Shown here: positions 61,469-64,000 of the stretch, piece by piece
Position numbering within the stretch: position 1 is the stretch's first letter
Layout of the letters: every line of letters begins with the position of its first letter
Source of the DNA: an uncultured beta proteobacterium
GTDB lineage: Bacteria; Pseudomonadota; Gammaproteobacteria; Burkholderiales; Burkholderiaceae_C
Assembly (NCBI GenBank): GCA_903886275.1
Contig: CAISLN010000063.1
Span: forward strand, 17,503 to 81,502
Reading direction: 5' to 3'
Length of the DNA stretch: 64,000 nt
The notes under the pieces: model-generated
The model's database searches: none
What the model saw: only the letters and a program-made list of their open reading frames with translations
What the model was told of the DNA's origin: nothing
Program-made: the position numbers and the translations under genes

Positions 61469-62890
61469 GTGACCCATTGCAACTTCTATATCGACGGCGC
61501 CTGGTGTGAACCTATTGAACCGGGCGCGCTGTTTCCCATTCTCAACCCGGCCACAGAGGAATCCGTGGGCACGGTTTCCATGGGCGGCAAAGCGGATGCC
61601 GATGCGGCCGTGCTGGCAGCCCGCGCCGCCTTCGATAGCTATAGCCAGACCCCCCTGAGCTATCGCATGGAGATGCTGCAAAAGTTGCAAGCCATCTTTG
61701 AGCGCCGCTACTCCGAGATGGCCCAGGCCATCAGCACCGAGATGGGCGCGCCCTGGAGCCTGGCCTATGACTCGCAGGCCGAATGCGGCCCTGGCCACAT
61801 CAAGGCCACGCTGGAAGCGGCCAAGGACTATCCGTTTGAGCTCAAGAGCGGCAAGGGCGATTTGTATAGCGAAGCGATAGGTGTGTGCGTGCTGATCACG
61901 CCCTGGAACTGGCCCATGAACCAGATCATGGCCAAGCTGGCACCGGCCCTCTTGGCCGGCTGCACCGTCGTATTGAAGCCCAGCGAATTTGCGCCGCTCT
62001 CGGCCAAGCTGGTGGCCGAGCACATGCAAGAAGCCGGTTACGCGCCCGGCGTCTTCAACATGGTCTACGGCGACGGTCCCGTGGTCGGTGCGGCTTTGAG
62101 CGCCCACCCCGAGGTGGACCTGGTGAGCTTTACCGGCTCCACCGGTGCGGGCATTGCCGTGGCCAAGGCCGCTGCCGACACCGTCAAGCGCGTGGTGCAG
62201 GAGCTAGGCGGCAAGTCGCCCAACCTCATCTTTGCCGACAGCGATGTGGAAGCTTCTGTGGCACGCGGGGTGAAGCGCTGCATGAACAACACCGGCCAGA
62301 GCTGCAATGCACCCACGCGCATGCTGATCGAAAAATCGGTCTACGCGCAGGCGGTGGCGGCAGCGATTGCAGCCGGCGCCAAGGTGCGTGTGATCCAGCC
62401 TTCCGAGAAAGGCGACGGCATTGGCCCGCTGGCCATGAAGCGCCAATTCGAAACCGTCAACCGCTTTATCGCCATCGGCATGGACTGCGGCGCACGTCTG
62501 GTGGTCGGTGGCCCGGGTCGGCCCGAAGGCTTCGAGAAGGGCTATTTTGTGAAGCCCACCATCTTTGCCGATGTGAGCAACGACATGCCGATTGCGCGCC
62601 AGGAAATCTTTGGGCCGGTGCTGTGCCTGATTGCGTTCGAGGACGAGGAGGACGCGATCCGCATTGCCAACGACACGCCCTACGGCCTGGCCGCCTATCT
62701 GTCCACCAACGACAAGGAAAAAGCACGCCGGGTGGCCAAGCGCCTGCGCGCCGGCAATGTGTCGATCAACGCCAGCGGCAACGAATACTGCAACCCCTTT
62801 GGTGGCTACAAGCAAAGCGGCAACGGCCGCGAGTGGGGCCGCTTTGGTCTGCAGGATTTCCTCGAATACAAGATCGTCAACGGGTTGTAG
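61469..62890 (+). CDS. Second aldehyde dehydrogenase
   Basis: A 473-residue member of the same superfamily but a distinct subgroup. The catalytic Glu is in VQELGGKSPN and the Cys in NTGQSCNAPTR. VLITPWNWPMNQIMAKL and FGGYKQSGNGREWGR complete the core. It starts with GTG at 61469 with CGGAGATTCCT upstream. Two aldehyde dehydrogenases in one operon suggest two oxidation steps or two related aldehydes. The 68-bp gap before it contains GATAGA/CTATCT words. Confidence 0.92.
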   Translation: MTHCNFYIDGAWCEPIEPGALFPILNPATEESVGTVSMGGKADADAAVLAARAAFDSYSQTPLSYRMEMLQKLQAIFERRYSEMAQAISTEMGAPWSLAYDSQAECGPGHIKATLEAAKDYPFELKSGKGDLYSEAIGVCVLITPWNWPMNQIMAKLAPALLAGCTVVLKPSEFAPLSAKLVAEHMQEAGYAPGVFNMVYGDGPVVGAALSAHPEVDLVSFTGSTGAGIAVAKAAADTVKRVVQELGGKSPNLIFADSDVEASVARGVKRCMNNTGQSCNAPTRMLIEKSVYAQAVAAAIAAGAKVRVIQPSEKGDGIGPLAMKRQFETVNRFIAIGMDCGARLVVGGPGRPEGFEKGYFVKPTIFADVSNDMPIARQEIFGPVLCLIAFEDEEDAIRIANDTPYGLAAYLSTNDKEKARRVAKRLRAGNVSINASGNEYCNPFGGYKQSGNGREWGRFGLQDFLEYKIVNGL

Positions 62891-62912
62891 GTAAAAAAAA
62901 CAGGAGACAGAC

Positions 62913-64000
62913 ATGCATATCCAGGACATCAAGACCTTCACCGTGGGCAATCCGCCGCCTGGCTTTGGCGGGCGCTACTATGTATTCATCAAGCTGATCA
63001 CCGACACCGGCGTGGAAGGGGTGGGCGAAATTTACAACCTGCCCTACCACCCGCATATCGTTGAACAAATGGCGCGCGACGTGGTGGAGCGCTATGTGGT
63101 GGGCCAGGACCCGTTTGACACCGAAAAGATCTGGCGCAGCGTTTATGGCGGGGGCTTTATCCAGCGGCCCGACATTTCGATGATGGGCATTTTGAGCGCT
63201 ATCGACATGGCCTGCTGGGACATCAAGGGCAAGGAACTGAACAAGCCGGTCTACAAACTGCTCGGCGGCCAGGTGCATGAGAAGCTGCGCAGCTACACCT
63301 ACATCTATCCCAAGCCGGGCGACAAGACCGATGTCTATGCCGACCCGGAGCTGGCGGCCGTGCGCGCTGCCGAATATGTGGAGATGGGTTTCAACGCGGT
63401 CAAGTTCGATCCGGCAGGCCCCTACACCGTGTATGACGGCCACCAGTTGTCCCTGGAAGAACTGGACCGCTGCGAGCGCTTTTGCAAGCTGCTGCGCGAA
63501 GCCGTTGGCAACAAAGCGGATTTGCTATTCGGCACGCACGGGCAAATGACCGCGTCCGGTGCCATCCGCCTGGCCAAGCGGCTGGAGAAGTACGACCCGC
63601 TGTGGTTCGAGGAGCCGATCCCGCCAGACAACCAGAAGGAAATGGCCAAGGTGGCGCGTGCCACCTCGATTCCGATTGCGGCCGGTGAGCGCCTGACCAC
63701 CAAGTGGGAGTTCCAGCGCGTGCTGGAAGAAGGTGCGGCCAGCATTCTGCAGATGAACCTCTCAAGGGTGGGCGGCATCACCGAGGCCAAGAAAATCGCC
63801 TCCATGGCAGAGGCCTGCCACGCGCAGATTGCGCCGCATATTTACTGCGGCCCCATCACCTGGGCGGCGGCCATTCAGGTGTCGGTCAGCACGCCGAACT
63901 TCCTGATTCTGGAAACCATTTACGACGGCTCGGGCTTCTATGCGGACCTGCTGAAAAAGCCGATCCAATGGGAGGGCGGCTACATCATCCCGCCCACCGA
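62913..64000 (+). CDS. Enolase-superfamily (mandelate racemase/muconate lactonizing) enzyme, 3' end outside window
   Basis: About 362 residues are visible; the frame is still open at the window end. After the N-terminal capping domain the barrel shows KFDPAG, FGTHGQ (207-210 region), the metal ligand pair FEEP (E233/E234), E259 in AAGERLTTK and H309 in IAPHIYCG. The pattern belongs to the mandelate-racemase subgroup, which dehydrates or epimerises sugar acids. G207 stands where most members have the first metal-binding Asp (D-x-H-G). The ATG at 62913 has CAGGAGACAGAC in front. Its presence suggests a sugar-acid or hydroxyacid catabolic operon. Confidence 0.88.
   Translation, partial: MHIQDIKTFTVGNPPPGFGGRYYVFIKLITDTGVEGVGEIYNLPYHPHIVEQMARDVVERYVVGQDPFDTEKIWRSVYGGGFIQRPDISMMGILSAIDMACWDIKGKELNKPVYKLLGGQVHEKLRSYTYIYPKPGDKTDVYADPELAAVRAAEYVEMGFNAVKFDPAGPYTVYDGHQLSLEELDRCERFCKLLREAVGNKADLLFGTHGQMTASGAIRLAKRLEKYDPLWFEEPIPPDNQKEMAKVARATSIPIAAGERLTTKWEFQRVLEEGAASILQMNLSRVGGITEAKKIASMAEACHAQIAPHIYCGPITWAAAIQVSVSTPNFLILETIYDGSGFYADLLKKPIQWEGGYIIPPT

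Overview
The window (GC-rich, roughly 60-65 % by eye, dense genes with short gaps, many GTG/TTG starts) looks like a chromosomal segment of a heterotrophic betaproteobacterium, most likely a Comamonadaceae relative (Rhodoferax/Polaromonas/Acidovorax type). That placement is inferred from gene content and codon style, not from a marker gene. No rRNA, tRNA, CRISPR array, IS element or prophage was recognised.

Layout. 1-3.7 kb: the end of an ActP acetate symporter, then a hybrid histidine kinase and a response regulator whose stop and start codons overlap. 3.7-6.5 kb: a P-type cation ATPase. 6.7-14.1 kb: a minus-strand run of five exported proteins (M49-like zinc peptidase, FGE-like lipoprotein, PLC/P1-nuclease-like protein, propeller-like lipoprotein, alpha/beta hydrolase). 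14.6-18 kb: a repeat protein made of exactly 100 octapeptides plus a calcium-loop C-terminal domain. 18-19.2 kb: a gene-poor stretch with a frameshifted antidote gene lying between a potassium channel gene and a second, broken copy of that channel's 3' end. 19.2-26.1 kb: potassium channel, DUF2252 kinase-fold protein, META lipoprotein, XRE regulator, DnaJ-type co-chaperone, ParA-like ATPase.

26.1-30.2 kb: a permuted ATP-grasp/alpha-E fusion, a transglutaminase-like protease and a RidA protein. 31.1-40.4 kb: a methylated-amine operon with an MttB-family methyltransferase lacking pyrrolysine, a dimethylglycine/sarcosine dehydrogenase-like flavoprotein, and heterotetrameric sarcosine oxidase in the order soxB-D-A-G. 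Together these could strip a betaine down to glycine, feeding one-carbon units to folate, but no corrinoid protein is present here. 40.4-45.5 kb: a decayed EamA transporter, a translationally coupled pair of small genes, an HD-GYP phosphodiesterase and a decayed GGDEF-EAL gene. 45.5-47.5 kb: a LysR regulator divergent from an SbtA-like bicarbonate permease. 47.6-52 kb: a sugar-type periplasmic binding protein with a hybrid kinase, probably one sensing unit.

52-57.2 kb: an isoquinoline-oxidoreductase-type molybdenum hydroxylase (large and small subunits), a MobA/MocA-like cytidylyltransferase and a MocR-type regulator, all on the minus strand. 57.3-64 kb, divergent from that regulator: a catabolic operon of GMC oxidoreductase, 3-hydroxyisobutyrate-dehydrogenase-like protein, two aldehyde dehydrogenases and an enolase-superfamily protein cut by the window end.

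The least explained parts are the exported-protein cluster with its octad-repeat neighbour (6.7-18 kb), the duplicated channel tail around the antidote (18.7-19.4 kb), and the small coupled pair near 41.8 kb.
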